A stretch of 7,863 nucleotides of DNA, taken from assembly GCA_001513395.1 (NCBI GenBank), contig LFTP01000363.1, positions 1 through 7,863 on the forward strand, written 5' to 3'. The notes under the pieces are model-generated. The model was given only the letters and a program-made list of their open reading frames with translations. It had not been told where the DNA came from and ran no database searches. The translations under genes and the position numbers were made by a program. Within the stretch, counting starts at the first letter, position 1. Every line of letters begins with the position of its first letter. The DNA is from Clostridia bacterium DTU080. GTDB taxonomy: Bacteria; Bacillota; Limnochordia; DTU080. Below, in pieces: positions 1 to 6,671 of this stretch.

Positions 1-478
1 CGATCGAGCTTAACTGCGGGACATCCTCCCCGTCGGGACCGGGCAAAAGCCAGCGGACGCCCACATAGCGCTCCAAGAAGTCATAGACACCGTGGAGCGT
101 GCCCCATACGGAAGGACCGACGATGAGAATGTGATCATCTTGACTGCGGATCAAGAAGCCTTGCTCATCGAGGCCGGCCAACTCATCGACTACGTCGGGT
201 TCTACCTCCAGGGCGCTTTCTCCGACAAAGACCCTAATGCTTCCGTCCGCCTCTTGCCCGTCGCCGCTAATCAAAGGTAGCTCCGCCCCTGTGGATTTTT
301 TTACGTATTCCGCGAGAACACGGGCGGCCTTCCGAGTCTGCATGTCAGCGTCCGGACGGATAACTATCACGGCCCGGGCTTGGCCTTCATCAACGACCGT
401 CAATCCTGAGCCCATGGCCGACACCCCCACGGCTAAGATCAGGATCGCCAGCGCCATCAATACCTTCAGTTTCATCAT
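1..478 (-). CDS. DUF4838-type glycosidase-like protein, N-terminal part (truncated by window edge)
   Basis: Reading leftwards from 478, the frame is open for 159 codons and has no stop before the window edge, so only the N-terminus is present. Seen: a Sec signal peptide (K3/K5, hydrophobic 6-19, probable cleavage after VSA at 21). A mixed alpha/beta domain follows, with a helix around AARVLAEYVKKSTGAELP, a strand IRVFVGESAL, then HILIVGPSVWGTLHGVYDFLERYVGVRWLLPG. The last stretch, 'GTLxGVYDFLExxxGVRWxxPG', is the hallmark of the small domain preceding the catalytic barrel in DUF4838 and related alpha-glucuronidase/hexosaminidase-like proteins. Two ATGs lie in tandem (478 and 475). GGAGG sits 5 nt before the first and 8 nt before the second, so 475 may be the true start. 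The gene begins 20 bp after the stop of the sugar-binding protein, so the two are almost certainly co-transcribed. The catalytic domain lies outside the window and its substrate cannot be deduced. Confidence 0.8.
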   Translation of the reverse strand, partial: MMKLKVLMALAILILAVGVSAMGSGLTVVDEGQARAVIVIRPDADMQTRKAARVLAEYVKKSTGAELPLISGDGQEADGSIRVFVGESALEVEPDVVDELAGLDEQGFLIRSQDDHILIVGPSVWGTLHGVYDFLERYVGVRWLLPGPDGEDVPQLSSI

Positions 479-498
479 CAACTCCTCCGCACATGAGC

Positions 499-1776
499 TT
501 ATTTCAGTTTGCCGACATCGACCAAGATCTGGTCCATGAGACGTGTAATCTCATCGAGTGCCGCCGTCGGGGCCATTGTACCGTTGGCCACCTGGGTGAG
601 CAACGGATTGGCCACTTGACTCGTCTCGTTGTAGCGAATGTAAGGATACGGCCCGGCGTTAGCCAGAATGTCAGGCGTGTTGGTCAGATACGGTCTTTGG
701 CGGAACACCTCTCTGGCCACAGAGGAACCGAAGGCCTGACGATAGGGCGACATGGGCTCATGCATCTCCGTCAGTGCAGCCTGCATCGGCGGGCTGACCA
801 TGGTCTCGATCCAGGCCCAAGCCAGATCGGGATTCTTGGCTGCATTGGGGATGACATACATATTACTCCAGCCGACGGTGGAACGTCTGGTTCCTGAGGG
901 ACCCGGAGGGAAGTCAGTTTGCCCGACGCGGAATGTCGCCCCATGAAGAAGAGCTCCCGCGGGCAGCTGATTGGTCATCATACCCACCTGACCGGCATGG
1001 AAAGCCGGCAGTCCGCCGAGACCGCCCAGACGATGGAGATGGAGCAGATCGCCCAGGAAGGTCAAAGTCTCAAGCCCTTGTCGGTTATTGAAAGCTACAC
1101 CGTTGAACCGGTCGTTATAAAACTGCCCGCCGTTGGCATAGTGCCATGCGGCAAACATGGGCAGGTTCAACCCGGTTGTAAACCCGGCTACGGTGACCCG
1201 ACCCCCGTCCGACCGATACATTTTTTTCGCCGCCGCCAACAGCTCATCCCAGCTGCCCAAAGCGGTAGGCGATGAGTCCAGGCCGGCTTGCTCCATCATC
1301 TCAGCGTTATAGACAATGGTGTGAGCTTCCATCGACCACGGTACTCCAAAGATCTCGCCGCGGAATTGGTTGTAGATCTGTGCCGATGGGAAGAACTGGT
1401 ACTGCTCCAGGCTGCTGCGCTTCCAATAGTCCGTAAGCGACATGAGCAGTCCCCGGTCATAGAGGTCGAAAGCATAGGCGATCGAAGCGATCGAGGCATC
1501 AGGCGAGACCCCGCCGGCGATGGAGATGACGAGCGGATCCGCCCCCCAATCGACGTAATGATAGTGCACTTTCAGATTCGAAATTTTAGACTCCGCTTCT
1601 TCTTTGACCACCTCCAGCCATTCTCCAATGGTGCCGTGTTGTGCACCGGTCCACGCCTTCCACAGAAATACCGTGATCTGCTCACCGGCCGACGGTCGAA
1701 CTCCGACGCCTAAGAGCAAAACCAGCATGATTGAAAACGCTACAGACATCTTCGATACCCTTGGCCAACGATCCAT
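499..1776 (-). CDS. Family-1 extracellular solute-binding protein of a sugar ABC transporter
   Basis: A complete 425-residue protein of normal length for the SBP_bac_1/UgpB-like family, which captures mono- or oligosaccharides for an ABC permease. Seen: a signal peptide (hydrophobic 12-26, probable cleavage after PSA at 30) with no cysteine at the junction, so it is a soluble periplasmic protein and not a lipoprotein. Further family landmarks are the early 'ITVFLWKAWTG' strand and loop (34-44), 'SIAGGVSPDASIASIAYAFDLYDRGLL' (85-111), 'FGVPWSMEAHTIVYNAEMMEQAGLD' (143-167), the helix SWDELLAAAKKM (175-186), 'FHAGQVGMM' (259-267), and 'GWSNMYVIPNAAKNPDLAWAWIETM' (302-326). The start at 1776 is supported by GAGGAGGT 7 nt upstream; a second in-frame ATG is at codon 10. 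It is first in an operon with the DUF4838 gene. No permease or ATPase gene is visible, so they must lie elsewhere. The ligand is unknown; pectic or uronic-acid-containing sugars are inferred only from the neighbours. Confidence 0.93.
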   Translation of the reverse strand: MDRWPRVSKMSVAFSIMLVLLLGVGVRPSAGEQITVFLWKAWTGAQHGTIGEWLEVVKEEAESKISNLKVHYHYVDWGADPLVISIAGGVSPDASIASIAYAFDLYDRGLLMSLTDYWKRSSLEQYQFFPSAQIYNQFRGEIFGVPWSMEAHTIVYNAEMMEQAGLDSSPTALGSWDELLAAAKKMYRSDGGRVTVAGFTTGLNLPMFAAWHYANGGQFYNDRFNGVAFNNRQGLETLTFLGDLLHLHRLGGLGGLPAFHAGQVGMMTNQLPAGALLHGATFRVGQTDFPPGPSGTRRSTVGWSNMYVIPNAAKNPDLAWAWIETMVSPPMQAALTEMHEPMSPYRQAFGSSVAREVFRQRPYLTNTPDILANAGPYPYIRYNETSQVANPLLTQVANGTMAPTAALDEITRLMDQILVDVGKLK

Positions 1777-1869
1777 CGAACAGACCTCCTCGCTGTCTCA
1801 CGACTGGTCGGAAACGGTTCTATCATTTGCCACACGGCGCTCCTTTCCGACCCTTCATTATTTAGGCGC

Positions 1870-1890
1870 TGAAAAGGTAGCACCTTTTCA
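1870..1890. promoter_or_regulatory. Perfect 21-bp palindrome, candidate operator
   Basis: The left arm TGAAAAGGT (1870-1878) and right arm ACCTTTTCA (1882-1890) are exact reverse complements around a 3-bp AGC spacer. Symmetry of this size, about 94 bp before the start of the binding-protein gene and within a divergent intergenic region, is typical of a dimeric repressor site (LacI- or GntR-like regulators commonly control such loci). It could instead form a hairpin in the 5' leader of the minus-strand transcript. The binding protein for the site is not identifiable here. Confidence 0.5.
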
Positions 1891-1906
1891 ATGTTGATCT
1901 CCTGTT

Positions 1907-1963
1907 TCCTGCACAACCCGCCATAATAACCGTCTCATCAGCCTACATTGGGCTTGTGCAGGA
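1907..1963. repeat. Bulged inverted repeat in the divergent intergenic region
   Basis: TCCTGCACAA (1907-1916) is the exact reverse complement of TTGTGCAGGA (1954-1963). The pairing extends inward, with CCC at 1917-1919 matching GGG at 1950-1952 once the single C at 1953 is bulged out. The arms are thus about 13 bp, separated by about 30 bp. It may be a pair of regulator half-sites or a leader stem-loop of the minus-strand operon. Confidence 0.4.
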
Positions 1964-2118
1964 TACTTATCGGATATAGGGAATTGACTGGAATGCACAG
2001 ACCGACGAGATCCTTTCGCTGACAAAAATGCGTTCGGGTAATCATATGGAGTCGACGTCGGCGCAGTCTTTTTGTGTGCTGGAGTCTTATTCATGCCACG
2101 GACGAGCGAACGTCGGGT

Positions 2119-2134
2119 AGCGTGTTTTCACGCT
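2119..2134. repeat. Short hairpin in the leader of the large gene
   Basis: AGCGTG (2119-2124) and CACGCT (2129-2134) are perfect complements around a TTTT loop, 50 bp before the start codon at 2184. The 6-bp stem could be chance; it is recorded only because it lies in the likely 5' leader. Confidence 0.2.
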
Positions 2135-2183
2135 TGTCTCGTTTGGTCGTTGCAAAGAACAATTCGAAAGGCGGGCCAAGTCT

Positions 2184-5100
2184 ATGCGAAGAGTGATTCC
2201 GATCTGGCTGTTGATCGTTTTCACGGTGTCTTTTGTCACCGCGGCCGGTGAATACCGGTTTTACTGGGAGAGAGTCGACCTTTCCAATGCCGGCTTTGAA
2301 AGGCCTGAAAAAAACGGGTTGATCCCGGGATGGCCGGAGAGAATCGTCAATCGCTCCGAGCACGGCCACATCACTTTGACCGACGAAAACGCCTCAGAAG
2401 GGACACGCAGCTTCCGGCTGGTCGATGATAGCCCAACCGCTACCGTGGAGCTGCGCAGTGAGCGCATCGAGGCCGAACCGGGCGTGTTTTATACGGCAGC
2501 GGCCGATGTCTTCTTTGAAAAAAGCATCGGCACCAGCGCCTGCATCTACCTGGAGTTTTGGAACGCACAAGGCCGCCTCATCCAAAGTTACAGACAGTGC
2601 TGCGATCCTCGGGAGCCGAATATCGATCAAGGCACCTATGCGGTCAAATCCGTCATCAACGGTCGAGAGTGGCACCACATCATGGTCCAAGCGCATGCTC
2701 CCCAGGGCACGGCCGCTTTGAGCGTCAAACTGGTCTCCACTGATACCAACATCGGAGTCTCTTACTGGGACAACGTCCGGCTCTTTCGCCTGGATGAGAG
2801 CCGGCTGGATTTTGAGTTGAAGCCGGATCCGGGCTGGGCACCGCAGTTTCGGACGAGCCCTGCACTGCCGAAGCGCATTCCGATCGTCGTCGACTGGGCG
2901 GACAACGATCAGCTCAGTCACGCCCCGGTCACCTTCGGCGTGCCTTTTCCGAACAACGTAGTCCATGACACCAAGCAGCTGCTCCTGGTCACGGAAAAGG
3001 AGACAGAGCTGCCCGCACAGTTCGAAGTGACTGCCACTTGGGATCGAAAAGACGGTCCGATACGCTGGGTTCTGATCAGCGCCCGGCTGGACAAAGATCA
3101 GCGGTACTATCTGGAGTATCAAAATGAAGATGTAAAGCCTGCGCCCGTCGAGGGATTGCAGATCGAAGAAAGCGAACGGGCTTTTGTCATCAACACCGGT
3201 CCGATGGAAGTCCTGATCAGCAAAGCCACGCCTACGCTTTTGCATCAAGTGGCCCTGGATCTTGACGGCGACGGAGTGTTCTCAAGAGATGAGGTTATCG
3301 TCACCTCGGAGCAGGCCCTGCGCTATCTGCCCGTGGTGGTAGACGCAAAAGGCCGTGAATATGTGGCTCGCGGCAAAGAACATGGTTTCAAAGCTGAACT
3401 GGTCCGCAGCGGTCCGCTCGAGGCCGTCATACGCCGAGAAGGCTGGTACTCGGACGACGATGGCACCCGCTTTGCGCAGTTTATCACCTACACTCACTTT
3501 TTCGCCGGGGAAACCGGAATCCGTCATGACCACACGCTGGTCGTGGCCTTCGACAGCACCCAACACCAAATCCGGGACATCCGACTCAGCATCCCGGTCG
3601 CCGTCGATGACCAGGCAGAGGCCCGGTTCGCGGCTGACGCATCGTCAACGGGCAATCTCATCTCACTGGCCCCCGGTGCCGGAGGGAGCTTGCTCCAGGA
3701 GTCTCACAATCGCTGGAACCTGGTCTCAGATGGCGACGATCCTATCATCGGCGAACGAGCCGGGGGATGGTTCGGGCTGGCCGACCGTCGATGGGGAGCG
3801 TTTGCCGGTTGGCGCGACTTCTGGCAGCAGTATCCCGCGGAGTTGGAGATTCGTGACAAGACACTCCATCTGCATCTGTGGCCCTCGCGCGACGTAGATG
3901 TGCTCGATTTCACCCCCTCTGCCGTTATGGGAGAGGATTATCCCGGAGATCGGATCTTCCATAACGATTTCTACAAGGACGGTCTGGACAGCTGGACACA
4001 GGCCTACGGTTTGGGCAAGACGCACAACATCTGGATCGGATTCCACATAGAGCAGACGCGCGATCACGCCGCGGCCCTCACGCGCTCCTTCGTCAACAAG
4101 CCGGTGTTGGCCCTGGCGGCCCCGGAATGGAACACCGCCACCGGAGCGCTGGGTCGGGTGCATCCCGAAGACCGAGACAACTACCCCAAACTGGAGTCCG
4201 TGCTGGACGCTCCTATCCACCGCAAATTCTGGCTGCAAGAGAGGTTGGAAAACTACGGCTGGATCGACTACGGCGATGTCAACTATCGACTGGACAACCC
4301 CCTCGATCCGGAGTCCATCACTTTCAGCTTGTGGCGGCGCTGGGCGAGCATGTTCTACGGCGGTCCCAATGTCGCTCCGCTCTTGTACTTGCGCTCAGGC
4401 CGGCGGGATGCCTGGGATCTGCACCGAACTAACACCCGGCATATCACCGATATTGATATCGCCCATCTGGATCATCCGAGGTTCGGTAAACGCAAAGGCG
4501 GGCGCTACGGCGGAAACGGAGGTATAGTGCACTACGCCGCCAACCTATATGATCTCGGTCCCGACACCCATCTCAGGTTCATGCTCTTCGACTACTATAT
4601 AAACGGCAATCTGCGAGTGTGGGAAGTGGCCAACTACTACTTGGATAACTACCTGGCTCTCACGTCCAGTCGGAGCAATCGCATCTATCGTCACCGCAAC
4701 ACTGGCGGATCACTGCGCCTATTTTCCGAAGGGTACGAGGCCACCTGGAAGCCCGAGTACCTGGCGGCGATGAGGCAGTTTGCTCACGCCCTCTACGGAG
4801 CCGCGGCCGCCTTGGGCTTCACCCGCTACGATGACGTTTACATGAATGAAGGAAAGATCAAATACTACCAGCTGACGGGCGACGAACAGATGCGAGAGCT
4901 TCTCTTGCAAGACATGAGAGTGCTCATCGAGCGCCGGGATTTCCATGTGTTCAATGACATCCGCCACACCACCATGGAGGGACTGGCGCACGCCTACTGG
5001 TTTACGGGAGATGAAAGCTTCCTGGACTTCCTCTTCTGGCAGTTGGAAGTAGCCCTGGGTCCGGACGAGAGCGGAAGCAAACCTATGATCCCCACCCAGG

Positions 5101-6614
5101 GTGATCCCGCTCTGATCGGGGCCACGGGACAGACTCTGGAGTATGCCTATCACTCCACGCTGGGCAATCAGCTGCCGGTGGTCATGAAGTTGCTCGATGA
5201 TCTGGGAGTGCCGCTTTCGTACCTGCTCAGCAAGCCGCGTCCTGTCGAGCTGATCAAAAAAGTGGGTCCGATGGTCATTCACGCTCCCGACGGTCTCACC
5301 CCTCCGCCTCTGCCCCAGCCCGTACGGGTCTATTTTCAAGTGCCCGAACAAACGCGGCATCCCGCAGTGTACGCTGACACGCCGGTGCAGCTTTTCAACC
5401 CGGCAGGTGAGCGAGTGGGCGACGAGAGCGGAGTCTCGGGCTGGATTGATCTTTCCGAGGCGCCGGCGGGACTGTGGTGCCTGACAGTCCTATCTCCTCT
5501 GGCGAGGTATCAAGTGAAGACGCACAACCTGCCGCCCTTTTTTGCTTTGGAAGATCCGTCGCGCTACGAGGAGGCCGGTCTCTGGATCGAATGGGCATCA
5601 GCTATGCCGCCGGGTGGCTCGCCAAAAGAAGAAATAGTCCTCGACTTCCGTCTGCACGGCAAGGGCAGTGATCGGATCAGCGGCGTACGGGTCAGTCTGG
5701 ACGGGGAGACACTCTATGAAGATCGGCAAGTCCCGAAGGATCTGTCTTTGTCCGTGGCCGATCTGCCCTCAGGCCATCATGTGAGCCAAGTGGAGATCAT
5801 CGATGAGAACGGTGAAGTCTGGCGCTACAGCTATGAGTTCCACATTGAGCACGTTCGCCTGAGCGGCGAGAGCATCGCCTGGGGCGAGCGGCTGCGTGGC
5901 ACCGTGCCGTTGGCCTTTGAAAGCATGGTCCGCCCAGATGAGGTGCAAAGCTTCTCAGTCCGCCTGAACCGGATCTCCGACGGACAGGTAACTGACTCGT
6001 TCACCGTTTGCGAAAGCGCCTTCCCGGTGGATGGGTTGTCTTTGACGACTGGCGAATTCCCCGACGGGGCCTATGATCTGGAGATCAGTCTGGTGACACG
6101 GGCACAGCTCTCCACCCAACACAGCGTACGCGTCATCTTCGACAATTGGGAGATCGTTGAGGACACGATCCTTCCGCCTCTGTCGAGCGGCTGGTTTGGA
6201 GATGTCGACCGACTCTTAGCCGTAGATCGCTCAGAGGGCTGGGAGTACACGGCTCAAGACCCAAGCGCGTTCTTTGGCGACGCCCAAAGAATACGCCTGG
6301 CTCAGGGAGTTAATGAGGGATATCTCACCTGGAGCCTGCCCGATGTGAAGGAGTACACGTTCATCCTCTACGCTCGACGAAGCGATGTGGGGGACATCGT
6401 CCGGATCGCCTGCTCGCAAGACGGCGTCTCCTGGGCCGACCTGCCTTACACGGTGAACTGTGAAGGCCCTTCATCAGGCGGGTGGTTCAGGTTGACAGTA
6501 AAAGGCGCGGTTCCGGCTGGCAACGAGTTAGTCCGCCTCAGCCTACGCGGCGGCCACAGCGACGATGAGGCAGTGGAATTGGGACATGTACAACTGAAAG
6601 CTTTGAAGAACTGA
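2184..6614 (+). CDS. Large secreted multidomain protein with PcRGLX/YetA-like (PL26-related) core, putative exo-rhamnogalacturonan lyase
   Basis: A 1476-residue protein with a Sec signal peptide (RR at 2-3, hydrophobic 4-19, cleavage near VTA/AG at 20-22). Residues about 30-205 form a CBM4/9-like sandwich, starting 'NAGFERP...PGW' and ending 'SYWDNVRLFRL'. Residues about 230-320 match the PcRGLX/YetA N-terminal RIFT barrel ('VTFGVPFPNNVVHD', 'PIRWVLISARL'). Residues about 330-625 match the central beta-sandwich ('FVINTGPMEVLIS', 'FWQQYPAELEI', 'LHLWPSRDVDVLDFTP', 'GLGKTHNIWIGFH' at 609-621). Residues about 670-1000 look like the alpha/alpha toroid ('YGWIDYGDVNY' from 691, RH at 752-753, DxDxxHxDH at 756-764, GGNGGIVHY 776-784). 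Residues about 1040-1476 are three or four beta-rich modules, the last resembling a carbohydrate-binding sandwich. Known family members (PL26) cleave the rhamnogalacturonan-I backbone by beta-elimination from chain ends, but catalytic residues were not verified, so activity is inferred. An EF-hand loop sits at 359-370. The start is supported by AGGCGG 9 nt upstream; the next upstream in-frame stop is at 2118. Confidence 0.82.
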   Translation: MRRVIPIWLLIVFTVSFVTAAGEYRFYWERVDLSNAGFERPEKNGLIPGWPERIVNRSEHGHITLTDENASEGTRSFRLVDDSPTATVELRSERIEAEPGVFYTAAADVFFEKSIGTSACIYLEFWNAQGRLIQSYRQCCDPREPNIDQGTYAVKSVINGREWHHIMVQAHAPQGTAALSVKLVSTDTNIGVSYWDNVRLFRLDESRLDFELKPDPGWAPQFRTSPALPKRIPIVVDWADNDQLSHAPVTFGVPFPNNVVHDTKQLLLVTEKETELPAQFEVTATWDRKDGPIRWVLISARLDKDQRYYLEYQNEDVKPAPVEGLQIEESERAFVINTGPMEVLISKATPTLLHQVALDLDGDGVFSRDEVIVTSEQALRYLPVVVDAKGREYVARGKEHGFKAELVRSGPLEAVIRREGWYSDDDGTRFAQFITYTHFFAGETGIRHDHTLVVAFDSTQHQIRDIRLSIPVAVDDQAEARFAADASSTGNLISLAPGAGGSLLQESHNRWNLVSDGDDPIIGERAGGWFGLADRRWGAFAGWRDFWQQYPAELEIRDKTLHLHLWPSRDVDVLDFTPSAVMGEDYPGDRIFHNDFYKDGLDSWTQAYGLGKTHNIWIGFHIEQTRDHAAALTRSFVNKPVLALAAPEWNTATGALGRVHPEDRDNYPKLESVLDAPIHRKFWLQERLENYGWIDYGDVNYRLDNPLDPESITFSLWRRWASMFYGGPNVAPLLYLRSGRRDAWDLHRTNTRHITDIDIAHLDHPRFGKRKGGRYGGNGGIVHYAANLYDLGPDTHLRFMLFDYYINGNLRVWEVANYYLDNYLALTSSRSNRIYRHRNTGGSLRLFSEGYEATWKPEYLAAMRQFAHALYGAAAALGFTRYDDVYMNEGKIKYYQLTGDEQMRELLLQDMRVLIERRDFHVFNDIRHTTMEGLAHAYWFTGDESFLDFLFWQLEVALGPDESGSKPMIPTQGDPALIGATGQTLEYAYHSTLGNQLPVVMKLLDDLGVPLSYLLSKPRPVELIKKVGPMVIHAPDGLTPPPLPQPVRVYFQVPEQTRHPAVYADTPVQLFNPAGERVGDESGVSGWIDLSEAPAGLWCLTVLSPLARYQVKTHNLPPFFALEDPSRYEEAGLWIEWASAMPPGGSPKEEIVLDFRLHGKGSDRISGVRVSLDGETLYEDRQVPKDLSLSVADLPSGHHVSQVEIIDENGEVWRYSYEFHIEHVRLSGESIAWGERLRGTVPLAFESMVRPDEVQSFSVRLNRISDGQVTDSFTVCESAFPVDGLSLTTGEFPDGAYDLEISLVTRAQLSTQHSVRVIFDNWEIVEDTILPPLSSGWFGDVDRLLAVDRSEGWEYTAQDPSAFFGDAQRIRLAQGVNEGYLTWSLPDVKEYTFILYARRSDVGDIVRIACSQDGVSWADLPYTVNCEGPSSGGWFRLTVKGAVPAGNELVRLSLRGGHSDDEAVELGHVQLKALKN

Positions 6615-6632
6615 ACGCTGCCCAATCAATCG

Positions 6633-6663
6633 GCGAGGCCGTGGACACACTGCACGGCCTCGC
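6633..6663. terminator. Strong hairpin between convergent reading directions, candidate bidirectional terminator
   Basis: GCGAGGCCGTG (6633-6643) pairs perfectly with CACGGCCTCGC (6653-6663) around a 9-nt loop. It begins 18 bp after the stop of the large plus-strand gene and ends 8 bp before the last stop of the decayed minus-strand gene. It is therefore placed where a bidirectional terminator belongs. Neither side has a real T-run (TGTCGTCTTC on one strand, CGATTGATT on the other), so termination would be weak or factor-assisted. Confidence 0.55.
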
Positions 6664-6671
6664 TGTCGTCT

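Larger units (their letters stand above)
1777..2183. other. Divergent intergenic region between the binding-protein operon and the large lyase-like gene
   Basis: These 407 bp separate two divergently transcribed genes. They hold no credible gene: the short frames here lack recognisable protein features and a ribosome-binding site. They contain a perfect palindrome (1870-1890), a bulged inverted repeat (1907-1963) and a small hairpin (2119-2134), listed separately. I looked for sigma-70 promoters on both strands and found only loose candidates. Examples are TTGACT at 1984 without a matching -10, and on the minus strand a TTGAAA reading out of the palindrome followed by TAAATA at too long a spacing. 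No promoter is therefore called. Confidence 0.7.

Noticed and set aside
1984..1989. TTGACT as a -35 box of a promoter for the large gene
   Set aside because: No acceptable -10 hexamer 16-19 bp downstream, and the site is about 195 bp from the start codon.
1888..2094. 68-codon minus-strand frame in the intergenic region
   Set aside because: Composition and sequence show no protein-like features, it has no ribosome-binding site, and it runs across the two dyad elements.
2598..2603. Vicinal cysteines (139-140) in the N-terminal CBM-like domain of the large protein
   Set aside because: Unusual for an exported protein, but no further motif suggests a redox or metal function. Not enough for a claim.
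2394..3248. 284-codon open frame on the minus strand inside the large plus-strand gene
   Set aside because: Fully antisense to a well-supported domain-rich coding region. Its translation is rich in Arg, Asp and Gln without domain features, as expected for a GC-rich shadow frame.
3355..3897. 180-codon plus-strand frame overlapping the central sandwich of the large gene
   Set aside because: A shifted frame of the same strand with low-complexity Ser/Arg/Pro-rich translation. The host frame carries the conserved motifs.
4719..5360. 213-codon minus-strand open frame antisense to the toroid region
   Set aside because: No recognisable domain, and it overlaps conserved coding sequence of the large gene. 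Considered a shadow.
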